A stretch of DNA of 64,000 nt from Pseudomonas entomophila L48 (GCF_000026105.1 NC_008027.1:616501-680500), one strand, 5' to 3'; positions 6,767 to 17,828 are shown, numbered from the stretch's first letter. Notes: a model not told the origin generated them from the letters alone. A program made the numbers and translations.

Positions 6767-8350
6767 TCATCCTCTAATCTGCTGCCAGTCCAGCCCGAAG
6801 CGCGCCAGATACTTGCGCAGGCGGTCGGCGTCGTTGGGGTTGGCCTTTTCCTGGCGCGACACCGCGAACAGCTGGCGCCCGGCCTCGGACAGGCTCGGGG
6901 CGCGGCGGCACACCTCAAGCACCGCCTGCAGCTGCACCTGGTCGAACAGGTCCAGCTCGCGGCCGGCCAGTAGCGGCTCGGCCGCCAGTTCCAGGCCCCA
7001 GGCATAGCGCAGCCGACCAATTTCTTCCTCGACCAGCACTTCGTCGATGCGCCCGCTGTCGGCCAAGGTCGCCATGCGCGTGATCGATGCCGACAGCTCG
7101 CGGAAGTTGCCGGCCCAGCGCGCTTCGCTGGCATGGGCGAAGGCCAGGTAGCGGCGCTTGGCTTCGAGGTTGAAGCGCACCTGGCGCCCTTGTTCGCGGG
7201 CGTGGCGCTGCAACTCGAAATCGAGGTTCGGCTCGATGTCCTCGCGGCGCTCGGCCAGGCCCGGCAGGGCGAAGGTCCACAGGTTGATGCGGGCGAACAG
7301 GTCCTCGCGGAACGAGCCGTCGGCGACCTTGGCGCGCAGGTCGCGGTGGGTGCCGGCGATCAGCTGGAAGTCGCTTTCAACCTCGCGGTCGGCGCCCAGC
7401 GGGAAAAAGCGCTTTTCTTCGATGGCCTTGAGCAGCATGGCCTGTTCGTCGGCCCCTAGTTCACCGATTTCATCGAGGAACAGCATGCCGCCGTCGGCGG
7501 CGCGCAGCAGGCCGTCGCGGGCGTTCTGCGCGCCGGTGAATGCGCCTTTGGCATGGCCGAACAGGGTCGACATGGCGCCGTCGCCGCGCAGGGTGGCGCA
7601 GTTCACTTCGATGAAGCGCCCGCCCAGCTGATGGCGACCGCGCTTGAGCTCATGGACGCGGCGGGCCAGGAACGACTTGCCGGCGCCGGTCGGGCCGACC
7701 AGCAGCATGGGGGCCTTCGAGCGCAGGGCGACCCGCTCGATCTGTTCGATGGTGCGGTTGAAATCCGGGTTGCGCGTGGCGATGCCGGACTTGAGCAGCG
7801 ACTGCCCCTCGACCTGCTCGCGGCGAAAGCGCGAGGCGATCGGGTCGTAGCGCGACAGGTCGAGGTCGATCAGGGTGGCGATGCCGGCCGGGTCGCTGTT
7901 TTCGTCCTGCTTGCGCGAGGGCGAGGTCTGCACCAGGCGTGCCGGCAGGTAGCGCGCCTCGGTGAGCAGGAACCAGCAGATCTGCGCAACGTGGGTACCG
8001 GTGGTGATGTGCACGAGGTAGTCCTCGTGCTCGGTATCGAAGCTGTAGCCGCTGGCGAAGTCGTGCAGGGCGCCGTAGACCTCTTCGAAGTCCCACGGGT
8101 TGCGCAGCGCCAGCGGGTGCAGGCGCACCTCGGTGCCGGGCGAGACCTGCTGGATGTCGCCGCGGATGCGGTCGGCCAGGCTCTGGTCGCGGGCGCTGGG
8201 GCCGTGGATCAGCTCCAGGCGGTCGATGGGCAGGTCGGGTTGCTGGCACAGGCCGATGGTCGGCCGCCACTTGTTCCAGCGCGCCGCACCCTTGCCGTTG
8301 CGGTCGAGGGTGGTGCCGAGAAAGCCGATGGCGACGAGGGGCTTGGTCAT
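6767..8350 (-). CDS. rtcR: σ54-dependent RNA-repair activator RtcR
   Basis: 527 aa. The N-terminal ~180 residues are the CARF-type ligand domain of RtcR (start MTKPLVAIGFLGTTLD, with the HITTGTH strand-loop at about 114-120). The AAA+ domain has Walker A GPTGAGKS (219-226), the σ54-contacting loop GAFTGA intact (269-274) and Walker B LFLDEIGELG. The C-terminal ~80 residues should hold the DNA-binding helices. It is transcribed away from the slipin-rtcB-rlaP operon, and a good σ54 promoter lies in the shared upstream region. RtcR proteins are thought to sense an RNA end (cyclic phosphate type) through CARF before activating rtc genes. Confidence 0.95.
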   Translation of the reverse strand: MTKPLVAIGFLGTTLDRNGKGAARWNKWRPTIGLCQQPDLPIDRLELIHGPSARDQSLADRIRGDIQQVSPGTEVRLHPLALRNPWDFEEVYGALHDFASGYSFDTEHEDYLVHITTGTHVAQICWFLLTEARYLPARLVQTSPSRKQDENSDPAGIATLIDLDLSRYDPIASRFRREQVEGQSLLKSGIATRNPDFNRTIEQIERVALRSKAPMLLVGPTGAGKSFLARRVHELKRGRHQLGGRFIEVNCATLRGDGAMSTLFGHAKGAFTGAQNARDGLLRAADGGMLFLDEIGELGADEQAMLLKAIEEKRFFPLGADREVESDFQLIAGTHRDLRAKVADGSFREDLFARINLWTFALPGLAERREDIEPNLDFELQRHAREQGRQVRFNLEAKRRYLAFAHASEARWAGNFRELSASITRMATLADSGRIDEVLVEEEIGRLRYAWGLELAAEPLLAGRELDLFDQVQLQAVLEVCRRAPSLSEAGRQLFAVSRQEKANPNDADRLRKYLARFGLDWQQIRG

Positions 8351-8502
8351 CCGTGATTATCCAAAAAGATAAATGTGTATCGCAGGATATACGAAAAATC
8401 TAATCGGCATGACCGTTGCAGTGCACTCGACAATTCGTCAGATAAAAATAAATCCTTATAAATCAATTAGTTAAAAAATATTTTAAGACTCGAATGAAAA
8501 CC

Positions 8503-8518
8503 TGGCACGCCGCTCGCT
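8503..8518 (+). promoter_or_regulatory. σ54 (-24/-12) promoter of the rtc operon
   Basis: TGGCAC at 8503-8508, five bases, then TCGCT starting at 8514. This fits the -24/-12 consensus (TGGCAC-N5-TTGC) with one mismatch and correct GG-to-GC spacing. It reads toward slipin and rtcB, opposite rtcR, as expected for the target of a σ54 activator. The AT-rich block at 8380-8500 just upstream is the likely site for RtcR binding and DNA bending. Confidence 0.8.
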
Positions 8519-8539
8519 ATATCCCTCTCGACCGCATCG

Positions 8540-8880
8540 CCAGGCAGGCCCTCGGGTCAGGGGATTTCAGTCCCCGCCGGTGCACGTACCCACCCTCAGG
8601 TGTCGGTGTCGTGCATGCCGCCGCCGCAACGACCGGTCTTTGCGGCGCAAGCCTTTGAACAGGCTTGCGAGGCGCTCGTCGGGCCCTGTCCCGACACTAC
8701 CCTTCCACGGTAGCTACAAACGCAACACCCGCAGGTGGGGCACAGGCAACGCAACCAGGGCCAGGACGGTCCGCATTTGCGAAGGACGCCTGGGCCACCG
8801 CTGGCCCACCCGGCCCGCCGGCCGGGCCTGGCGCAACGATGGAGGCCGCCGGAGCAAACGCTCCCGGCCCCGGACTCCGC
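8540..8880 (+). ncRNA. Hairpin-dense untranslated RNA region in the rtc operon
   Basis: Between the σ54 promoter and slipin no coding frame is convincing, but perfect short-loop hairpins follow one another: 8560-8564/8571-8575; 8581-8586/8610-8615, with 8591-8594/8599-8602 inside; 8622-8629/8640-8647 (8 bp); 8646-8654/8661-8669 (9 bp, loop ttgaac); 8678-8683/8690-8695; 8697-8701/8709-8713; 8791-8796/8803-8808; 8809-8815/8820-8826 (7 bp); 8851-8855/8860-8864, enclosed by 8844-8848/8865-8869. That is more regular than GC-richness alone would suggest. It could be an RNA handled by RtcB/RlaP, a 5' leader controlling the operon, or a Y-RNA-like scaffold as found beside rtcBA in enterics. Identity is inferred only. 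Confidence 0.5.
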
Positions 8881-8953
8881 CAGGCTTCGCCCACGGCGCT
8901 CGGTGAGTCGGCGACCACCCGCACACAAGGACATTGATAAAAGGATGAGCAAG

Positions 8954-10084
8954 ATGAAACTGTTGAAACGCTTTGTGGTGAAGAAGAATGAACGCGGCCT
9001 GTTGATGAGCGAAGGCGACTTCGTCTCGATCCTCGAGCCTGGCCAATACCAGCGTTTCGACTGGCAAGACCGGCTGACGGTAACCACCTTCAGCCTCCAA
9101 TCCCCGCTGTTCGACCACCCGCTGGCGCAGTACCTGCGTGGGCATGAGCCAGCGTTGGTCGAGCAGTATTTCGAAACCATGGACCTGGCGCAGCACGAGG
9201 TCGGCCTGCGTTACGAGGACGGCCGCCTGGTCGAGCTGCTGGCCCCCGATAGCCGCCGCCTGTACTGGAAAGGCCAGGTCGAGCATGGCTTGCAGCGCAT
9301 CGACCTGAATCAGGGCCGGCGCCTGGACGATGAGCTGGTGGTTCGCCTGAACCGCCCCGGCGTGGCTGGCACGGACCTGGTCCTGCTGGCGCTGGTGCCG
9401 GCCTTCCATGTCGGTGTGCTGAAGATCGACGGCGTGGTGGCCGGGTTGCTCGAGCCGGGCCGGCATGGTTACTGGCGCTGCGGCAGCCAGGTAGCGGTGG
9501 AAATGGTCGACACCCGCCTGCAGGCGCTGGAGGTGAACGGCCAGGAGATCCTCACCCGCGACAAGGTCAGCCTGCGCCTGAGCCTGGTGGCCAACTGGCG
9601 CTACACCGATGTGCTCGGTGCCCACGGGCAGATGAGCAAGCCGGTGGAGCACCTGTACCGCGAGCTGCAGTTTGGCTTGCGAGCGGCGGTGGGCACCCGC
9701 ACCCTCGACGAGCTGCTGGAAGACAAGCAGTCCATCGACGGTAGCGTCACCGAGCACTTGCTGGCGCACCTGCAAGGCAGTGGCTTGGAAGTGAGCAGCC
9801 TGGGGGTGCGCGACATCATCCTGCCGGGCGAGATGAAGACCCTGCTGGCGCAGGTGGTGGAGGCGGAGAAGGCCGCCCAGGCCAACGTGATCCGGCGCCG
9901 TGAGGAAACCCAGGCGACCCGCTCGCTGCTCAACACCGCCAAGGTGATGGAAGGCAACCCGACGGCCCTGCGCCTGAAGGAGCTGGAAACCCTGGAGCGG
10001 GTGGCCGAGCGCATCGACCGGATTTCGGTGTTCGGTGGCCTGGATCAGGTATTGAATGGAATGGTCAGCCTCAAGGCGGGTTGA
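8954..10084 (+). CDS. Slipin (stomatin/prohibitin-like, PHB/SPFH domain)
   Basis: 376 aa from the ATG at 8954, chosen because AAGGA sits 8 nt before it; an in-frame ATG at 8945 has no spacer to that site. The SPFH/band-7 type sequence begins MKLLKRFVVKKNERGLL and includes a hydrophobic patch and the long Ala/Glu-rich helix near the end (VEAEKAAQANVIRRREE), typical for oligomerising slipins. No strong membrane span is visible at the N-terminus, so membrane association may be peripheral. It is the first gene of the σ54-driven rtc operon, 39 nt before rtcB. Slipins are known neighbours of bacterial rtcB genes; their part in RNA repair is not established. Confidence 0.85.
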   Translation: MKLLKRFVVKKNERGLLMSEGDFVSILEPGQYQRFDWQDRLTVTTFSLQSPLFDHPLAQYLRGHEPALVEQYFETMDLAQHEVGLRYEDGRLVELLAPDSRRLYWKGQVEHGLQRIDLNQGRRLDDELVVRLNRPGVAGTDLVLLALVPAFHVGVLKIDGVVAGLLEPGRHGYWRCGSQVAVEMVDTRLQALEVNGQEILTRDKVSLRLSLVANWRYTDVLGAHGQMSKPVEHLYRELQFGLRAAVGTRTLDELLEDKQSIDGSVTEHLLAHLQGSGLEVSSLGVRDIILPGEMKTLLAQVVEAEKAAQANVIRRREETQATRSLLNTAKVMEGNPTALRLKELETLERVAERIDRISVFGGLDQVLNGMVSLKAG

Positions 10085-10123
10085 CCCTTTGCGACATGAC
10101 GTAGCGCAACAAGGAACAAGGCA

Positions 10124-11329
10124 ATGAACATACTCGAAGTGGCGGGCGGCAAGCCGATCAAACTGTGGACCGACGGTGTGCCGGTCGAGGACGACGCCCG
10201 CAAGCAACTGATGAACACGGCGAAGATGCCGTTCATCTTCAAGCACCTGGCGGTGATGCCGGACGTGCACCTGGGCAAGGGCTCGACCATCGGCAGCGTG
10301 ATCCCCACCGTGGGCGCGATCATTCCGGCGGCGGTGGGCGTGGACATCGGTTGCGGCATGATCGCCGCGCGCACCTCGCTGCACGCCCGCGACCTGCCGG
10401 ACAACCTGCACGGCCTGCGCACCGCCATCGAGAAGGCCGTGCCCCACGGCAAGACCTTCGGCCAGCGCGACCAGGGCGCCTGGGACGACGTACCGAACCA
10501 GGCCGACCAGGTGTGGAGCGGACTCGCTGGGCGCTTCAAGGCGATCACCGACAAGTACCCGCGGCTGGAGAAGACCAACAACCGCCAGCACCTGGGAACG
10601 TTGGGGGGCGGCAACCATTTCATCGAAGTCTGCCTGGACGAGGCCGACCGCGTCTGGTTCATGTTGCACAGCGGGTCGCGCGGTGTGGGTAATGCCATCG
10701 GCAACCTGTTCATCGAACTGGCCCAGGCCGACATGCGCCAGCACATGGCCAACCTGCCGAACCGGGACCTGGCGTACTTCGAGGAAGGCAGCCGCCACTT
10801 CGCCGACTATGTCGAGGCGGTGGAATGGGCGCAGGATTTCGCCCGGCATAACCGCGAGCTGATGATGCTGGCGGTGGTCGCCGCGACCCGCAGGGTCTTG
10901 GGAAGGCCGTTCGAAGCCAGCCTCGAGGCGGTGAACTGCCACCACAACTACGTGCAGAAGGAGCAGCACTTCGGTCGTGAGGTGCTGGTGACCCGCAAGG
11001 GCGCGGTGTCGGCGCAGAAGGGCCAGCTGGGCATCATCCCGGGCTCGATGGGCGCCAAGAGCTTCATCGTTCGCGGCCTGGGCAACGAGGAATCGTTCTG
11101 CTCGTGCAGCCACGGCGCGGGCCGGGTGATGAGCCGCACCAAGGCCAAGAGCCGCTTCACCGTCGAGGACCAGCAGCGCGCCACCGCCCATGTGGAGTGC
11201 CGCAAGGACAAGGACGTGATCGACGAGATCCCGATGGCCTACAAGGACATCGATGCCGTCATGCATGCCCAGCGCGAGCTGGTCGAAGTTGTGCACACCC
11301 TGCGTCAGGTGGTGTGCGTGAAAGGTTGA
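10124..11329 (+). CDS. rtcB: RNA-splicing ligase RtcB
   Basis: 401 aa. RtcB joins RNA 3'-phosphate or 2',3'-cyclic phosphate ends to 5'-OH ends using GTP and Mn2+. The metal-site Cys is in GVDIGCGM (Cys77), and HLGTLGGGNHF and LHSGSRGVGN carry further metal and phosphate ligands. The guanylated His is in CSHGAGR (His330), and GSMGAKS is intact. The length fits the shorter bacterial RtcB class. It follows slipin by 39 nt and precedes a nucleotidyltransferase by 23 nt, all downstream of one σ54 promoter facing rtcR. No rtcA (RNA cyclase) gene is present in this window. Confidence 0.97.
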   Translation: MNILEVAGGKPIKLWTDGVPVEDDARKQLMNTAKMPFIFKHLAVMPDVHLGKGSTIGSVIPTVGAIIPAAVGVDIGCGMIAARTSLHARDLPDNLHGLRTAIEKAVPHGKTFGQRDQGAWDDVPNQADQVWSGLAGRFKAITDKYPRLEKTNNRQHLGTLGGGNHFIEVCLDEADRVWFMLHSGSRGVGNAIGNLFIELAQADMRQHMANLPNRDLAYFEEGSRHFADYVEAVEWAQDFARHNRELMMLAVVAATRRVLGRPFEASLEAVNCHHNYVQKEQHFGREVLVTRKGAVSAQKGQLGIIPGSMGAKSFIVRGLGNEESFCSCSHGAGRVMSRTKAKSRFTVEDQQRATAHVECRKDKDVIDEIPMAYKDIDAVMHAQRELVEVVHTLRQVVCVKG

Positions 11330-11352
11330 ACCCCTGCACAAGGATCGGGGCC

Positions 11353-12165
11353 ATGTATCAGGAAGAATTGCATCCACTGTCCACCGCCATGCGTGAGCGG
11401 GTGCTGGACGAACTGCAACGTATCGAGCGCGAGCACCAGGTGACGGTGCTCTACGCTTGCGAGTCCGGCAGCCGGGCCTGGGGCTTCGCCTCGCCGGACA
11501 GCGACTATGATGTGCGTTTCATCTACGTACCGCGTGCCGATTGGTACCTGCGCGTGGACGAGCCGCGCGACGTGATCGAGCGACCCTTGAGCGACGAGCT
11601 GGACGTCAGCGGCTGGGAGTTGCGCAAGGCCCTGCGCTTGATGCGCGGTGCCAACCCCAGCCTGCTCGAGTGGCTGGGCTCGCCGCTGGTGTACCGCGCC
11701 GACGTCGAGGCTGCGCGAGGATTGCAGGCGCTGGGTGACGAATGCTACTCGCCGCGCGCCGTGCGCCACCATTACCTGTCGATGGCGCGCAAGAACTTGC
11801 GTGGCTATCTGCTGGGCGACACGGTGCGCTACAAGAAGTACCTCTATGTGATCCGGCCGTTGCTGGCGGTTCGCTGGATCGACCGGGGGTTGGGCATGCC
11901 GCCGACGGCGTTCCCGGCATTGATGGCGCGTACCGTCGACGAGCCGGGGTTGCAGGCGGCGATCGATGCGTTGCTGGCGGTGAAGCGGCGTTCGGGGGAG
12001 GCTGAGCAGGGGCCGCGTGATGACGTGCTGCATGCGTTCATCGAGGCAGAGCTCGAACGGGCCGAAGGGGCGCAGGAGGTGCCGGTGGCGCGGGGGGACA
12101 CTGGCAGGTTGGATGCGTTCCTGCGGGAGACCGTTTGGCGGTTTTCGCAACCCGTACCCCTTTGA
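11353..12165 (+). CDS. RlaP-type nucleotidyltransferase (RNA-repair associated)
   Basis: 270 aa. The nucleotidyltransferase fold is clear from GSRAWG (39-44) followed by DSDYD (49-53; catalytic Asp51 and Asp53). The C-terminal part is helical and basic (HYLSMARKNLRGYLLG). The sequence belongs to the DUF/YcgL-type family (RlaP) often encoded beside RNA ligases and RtcB. It is the last gene of the σ54-controlled operon. A role in adding or editing nucleotides on broken RNA before ligation is plausible but not shown. A REP pair follows directly and may end the transcript. Confidence 0.85.
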   Translation: MYQEELHPLSTAMRERVLDELQRIEREHQVTVLYACESGSRAWGFASPDSDYDVRFIYVPRADWYLRVDEPRDVIERPLSDELDVSGWELRKALRLMRGANPSLLEWLGSPLVYRADVEAARGLQALGDECYSPRAVRHHYLSMARKNLRGYLLGDTVRYKKYLYVIRPLLAVRWIDRGLGMPPTAFPALMARTVDEPGLQAAIDALLAVKRRSGEAEQGPRDDVLHAFIEAELERAEGAQEVPVARGDTGRLDAFLRETVWRFSQPVPL

Positions 12166-12180
12166 TTTGGCGCGAGCCCT

Positions 12181-14107
<1,927 letters not shown>

Positions 14108-14115
<8 letters not shown>

Positions 14116-14647
14116 CAGGCATCTGGCTCAGACAGGTCAGGTAGCCTTCGTGGATGTACTTCTTGACCGTCGGCAGGGCGATGTTCAGGGCCTGGGCGAT
14201 GTCCTTCTGTTTCATGCCATCGAGGGTCGCCATCAGGAATGCCTGGCGCACACGTGGGCGCAGGGTATCGAGCACGGCGTCGATCTCGTGCAGGGTCTCG
14301 AGGATCACGCTTTGCTGCTCCGGGGAGGGGTGCTCAGGCTCCGGGACCTGCGCCAATGCTTCGAGCCAGGCCTGTTCGAGGGAATGACGACGGCGCCAGC
14401 TGACCAGCACGCAGTTGGCGATGCGGGCCAGGTAGGCGCGGGGTTGGCGCAGGGTGTCCGGCTGCGTGGCGTCGCGGTTGCTGAGCACGCGCAGGAAGAT
14501 GTCCTGGGCCAGGTCGTCGGCTACGCCATGCCCCCACGAGCGCAGTCGATACGCCAGCCAGCCGCGTAACCAGGCGTGGTTCTCGAGGTACAGCGTCGTG
14601 ACCGCACAGGGGGTGGTACGCAGGGGAGGGGTTTCGAAGGTGGTCAT
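14108..14647 (-). CDS. FecI-type ECF sigma factor
   Basis: 179 aa from the ATG at 14647; upstream in-frame codons run through the Fur box, so they are not used. Region 2 is seen in DDLAQDIFLRVL and the RAYLARIANCVLVSWRRR stretch. Region 4 (LDGMKQKDIAQALNIALPTVKKYI) ends in the VKKYIHEG signature of iron-starvation sigma factors. It should recruit polymerase to the divergent TonB-receptor gene once FecR is signalled. A Fur box 30 nt upstream predicts iron repression. Confidence 0.93.
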
Positions 14648-14676
14648 GGTGGGCTGAATCGGGGTTGTGATTGCGC

Positions 14677-14695
14677 AAATGAAAACCATTATCAC
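14677..14695 (-). promoter_or_regulatory. Fur box upstream of fecI-type sigma gene
   Basis: The minus strand reads GTGATAATGGTTTTCATTT, close to the 19-bp Fur consensus of repeated NATWAT units. It lies between the sigma gene and the receptor gene, in the right place to repress the sigma transcript when iron is plentiful. Confidence 0.8.
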
Positions 14696-14826
14696 TGGTT
14701 TCTTTTTAATCACAAGCCTTCGATGAAAATACGAATCGAGTGCATATACCTTTTTCGATCTCGTGCGACAGAAAGGGTAGAAGCCCGCATCGAGTGCCGG
14801 GCGCAAACCCTACGAGCGAGAAAAGC

Positions 14827-17757
14827 ATGCCCGCAGCACGTCGGCTTCCCCCTGTTTCGCGCCCTTTGCAGCGCCCATCCCCGATCAGTTTCGCCGTGCG
14901 CTGCGCGATGCTTGGCTGCCTGATGACAGGCGGCGTGTCCCTGGCCCAGGCCGCTGGCGCGGTGACCAGCGTGGCCACACGGCTTGACGACGCCACGCCG
15001 CGCGACTACGACATCGGGCAAGGCCCATTGGGGACTTCGCTGGGTGTGTTCGCCAACCAGTCCGGCCTGCTGCTGTCCTATGACCCCGACCTGACCCGGG
15101 GCCGCGCGGCACCGGCGCTCAAGGGGCGCTACACGGTGCTGGAAGGTGCGCGGCGCCTGCTGGCGAACACCGGTTTGCAACTGCTGCCGAGCGCATCGGG
15201 CACCTACATCCTGGCGCCCCAGGCGCGGACGTCGTCCACCGCCACCGAGTTGAGCGCGACCGTGGTCGACTCCACCGAACTGCTCGATCCGCAGCGGGAC
15301 ACCTACCGCGCGCCTCGTTCAACGGTGCATCTGTCGCGGGAGGACCTCGACCGCTTCGGCACGGTGTCGGTGGGCGACATGCTCAAGGGCGTGGCGGGCG
15401 TGCAGGTGGGCGACAGCCGCAATGGTGGCGCGCTGGACGTCAATATCCGGGGTATCCAGGGGCAGAGCCGGGTGGCCGTACGGGTCGATGGCTCGGAGCA
15501 GGCGCTGGATGTCTATCGAGGCTACGGCGGCACCCAGCAGCGCAGCTACATCGACCCGGACCTGCTCAGCAGCGTCACCGTGAACAAAGGTCCCAGCACC
15601 CGCTCGGGCGCAATCGGCGGCTCGGTGGAAATGAAGACCCTGGGTGTCGACGACATCCTGGTGGACGGCAAGGACGTGGGGTTACGCCTGACCGGCAATC
15701 TCTGGAACAACGGTGTCGACCCCGACCATCGCAACAGCCACTCCCGGGACGAGGACCTGAGCGCGGTGCCACGCGACAAGCGCAACGGCCTGTTCGGCTC
15801 CAAGGCCGAGTCCGGCAGCGCGGCCTTCGCCTACAGCAACGAGCGCGTAGACCTGGTGGCGGCCTACGCGCACCGCAACCAGGGCAACTATTTTTCGGGC
15901 AAGCATGGCCAGGACCGCTACCGCCTCTACGACCGTGATGGCGACGAGCAGTCCAGCGTGGCCAGCACCTACAACGCCGGCGAGGAAGTGCTCAACTCGT
16001 CGTCGCAGACCGACTCCTACCTGCTCAAGACCACCTGGCGTTTGGCGGACGACCACACCCTGGAGTTGGGCTACCGCCGCTTCGAAGGGCGCATGGGCGA
16101 GATCATGCCGTCGGACATCTTCCGCTTTGGCACGGCCGGCATCTATCAATACCCCCAGTCCGAAATCGATATCGACACCTACACCGCGCGCTACCACTAT
16201 TTGCCCGAAGGCAACCCATGGGTGGACCTGACCAGCAACCTGTGGATGACCGATTCGAAGACCAGCACCCTGAGCGCGGCCTGGATGGCGCCCAAGTCGC
16301 AGCTGTTTCGCACCGACCGCAGCTGGTCGCGCCAGGACGACCGGCGCATCGGTGGCGACTTGAACAACGTGTCGCGCTTCACCACAGGCTACGGCGACTT
16401 CAAGCTCGACCTGGGCGGCGCCTTCCAGCTCGAAGACTTGCAACCGCAGAAAAGCGTGGTCGCCACCCAGCACGACATCAACGCCAACCGCATGCTGCGT
16501 GATGCATCACGCCAGGAGTTCAGCTTCAACGGCAAGCTGGAGTACCAGCCCATCGAGCAGGTGACGCTGTGGGGCGGGGGCCGCTACGCCCACTACCGGA
16601 CCAAGGACAACACCGTGCTGGCCGAAGCCCGCCGCGAGGAGCGCGAGGTGCGCTGGATCACCGCGAGCAGCCCGGAACACTGGGGCAGCATGATGTGGTT
16701 CCCCGACCAGAACGGCCAGTACACCGACGCCACCGACCCCCGCCTGAACAACGGCATTGTCTTCGAGAACAGCAACGAGCCTTTCAATGGTGTGCCGTTC
16801 AACGAGTCCGGCGCGGTTGACGTGACGGTGTATCCGGAAGACATCAGCAGCGTGGTCACTGGCTACAACTACACCCCACAGGGCAAGAGCAGTGGCGGTG
16901 GTTTCTCGCCGGCCTTCGGCATCAATGTCGAGTTCCTGCCCGACACGTTCGTCTATGCCTCGTACACCCAGGGCCTACGCCTGCCTTCGTTGTTCGAGAC
17001 CAGCCAGGGCACCCAGCAGGTCACCCCGGGCAAGCACCTCGAGCCCGAGCGTTCGCGCAGCTGGGAGGTGGGCGTCAGTGCCCTGCGCAGCAGCCTGCTG
17101 GCGGCGGGCGACGAGGCGTCGGCGAAGCTGGCGTTCTTCGACAACGACATCAAGAACTACATCACCCGCTACTACGACCCGAGCCCGGGCAAGTGGGGGC
17201 AGATGACCTTCAGCAACACCGACCGCTTCCGTACCCGTGGCCTGGAGCTGCAGTCGCACTATGACGCCGGGCGTGTGTTCGCCGACCTGTCGGCCACCTA
17301 TTACCTGAAGACCGAAACCTGCGACGCGGCCTTCGCCGCCAAGCTGCGCGCCAGTGCCAACCGCTACCAGCCCACCCAGAACACCCCGGACTGCACGCCG
17401 GGCAGCTACATGGGGTCGTACACCAACACCCAGAACCCGCCGAAGTTCTCGGCCAACCTCACCACCGGCCTGCGCTTCTTCGATGAGGCGCTGACCGTGG
17501 GCGGGCGCATGACCTACACCTCCGGCCCCACCGCGCAGATGGACAAGCCGTGGCAGACCGGCGCCACCACGCCGCAGATCGACTACCGTTCGGTGGCGTT
17601 GTTCGACCTGTTCCTCAAGTACAAGGTGTTGGAGCACACCGAACTGAACCTGTCGGTGCAGAACCTGACGGACCGCTACTACCTGGACCCGCTGGCGCAG
17701 AGCTTCATGCCCGCACCGGGGCGGACAGTGCGAATGGGGGTGCAAACGCGGTTCTAG
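14827..17757 (+). CDS. TonB-dependent outer-membrane receptor with signalling domain
   Basis: 976 aa from the ATG at 14827 (MPAARRL), giving a signal peptide that ends near AQAAGA. The N-terminal STN signalling domain (about 55-125, IGQGPLGTSLGVFANQSG) is followed by a plug (SREDLDRFGTVSVGDMLKGVAGVQ, then VNKGPSTRSGAIGG) and a β-barrel ending in the aromatic MGVQTRF. The plug and barrel blocks (GYRRFEGRMGEIMPS) resemble the heme/hemoglobin-type receptor group (TIGR01786-like). The neighbouring esterase instead suggests a siderophore, so the ligand is open. With FecI and FecR it forms a self-inducing surface-signalling unit. Confidence 0.9.
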   Translation: MPAARRLPPVSRPLQRPSPISFAVRCAMLGCLMTGGVSLAQAAGAVTSVATRLDDATPRDYDIGQGPLGTSLGVFANQSGLLLSYDPDLTRGRAAPALKGRYTVLEGARRLLANTGLQLLPSASGTYILAPQARTSSTATELSATVVDSTELLDPQRDTYRAPRSTVHLSREDLDRFGTVSVGDMLKGVAGVQVGDSRNGGALDVNIRGIQGQSRVAVRVDGSEQALDVYRGYGGTQQRSYIDPDLLSSVTVNKGPSTRSGAIGGSVEMKTLGVDDILVDGKDVGLRLTGNLWNNGVDPDHRNSHSRDEDLSAVPRDKRNGLFGSKAESGSAAFAYSNERVDLVAAYAHRNQGNYFSGKHGQDRYRLYDRDGDEQSSVASTYNAGEEVLNSSSQTDSYLLKTTWRLADDHTLELGYRRFEGRMGEIMPSDIFRFGTAGIYQYPQSEIDIDTYTARYHYLPEGNPWVDLTSNLWMTDSKTSTLSAAWMAPKSQLFRTDRSWSRQDDRRIGGDLNNVSRFTTGYGDFKLDLGGAFQLEDLQPQKSVVATQHDINANRMLRDASRQEFSFNGKLEYQPIEQVTLWGGGRYAHYRTKDNTVLAEARREEREVRWITASSPEHWGSMMWFPDQNGQYTDATDPRLNNGIVFENSNEPFNGVPFNESGAVDVTVYPEDISSVVTGYNYTPQGKSSGGGFSPAFGINVEFLPDTFVYASYTQGLRLPSLFETSQGTQQVTPGKHLEPERSRSWEVGVSALRSSLLAAGDEASAKLAFFDNDIKNYITRYYDPSPGKWGQMTFSNTDRFRTRGLELQSHYDAGRVFADLSATYYLKTETCDAAFAAKLRASANRYQPTQNTPDCTPGSYMGSYTNTQNPPKFSANLTTGLRFFDEALTVGGRMTYTSGPTAQMDKPWQTGATTPQIDYRSVALFDLFLKYKVLEHTELNLSVQNLTDRYYLDPLAQSFMPAPGRTVRMGVQTRF

Positions 17758-17794
17758 GCCAACCCAGTCCCCTCTTTTAGCCGAAAAGCCTCCA

Positions 17795-17828
17795 GCAGGC
17801 CCGATGCTGCGCAAGCACCCGGGCCTGC
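17795..17828. terminator. Strong hairpin after the receptor gene
   Basis: GCAGGCCCG (17795-17803) and CGGGCCTGC (17820-17828) are a perfect 9-bp inverted repeat, and the enclosed tgctgcgcaagca can pair further. It starts 38 nt after the receptor stop. The T-run after it is weak (ctcctttg), so it may be a pause or stability hairpin rather than a classical terminator. Confidence 0.55.

Noticed and set aside
8640..8675. tRNA or tRNA-like arm in the rtc leader
   Set aside because: The stem with loop ttgaac recalls a T-arm on one strand, but no acceptor, anticodon or D-arm can be arranged around it.
8714..11377. Very long minus-strand open frame over slipin and rtcB
   Set aside because: It is the GC-rich shadow of slipin and rtcB on the opposite strand; it has no recognisable domains (His/Gln/Leu-rich) and no promoter or ribosome site.
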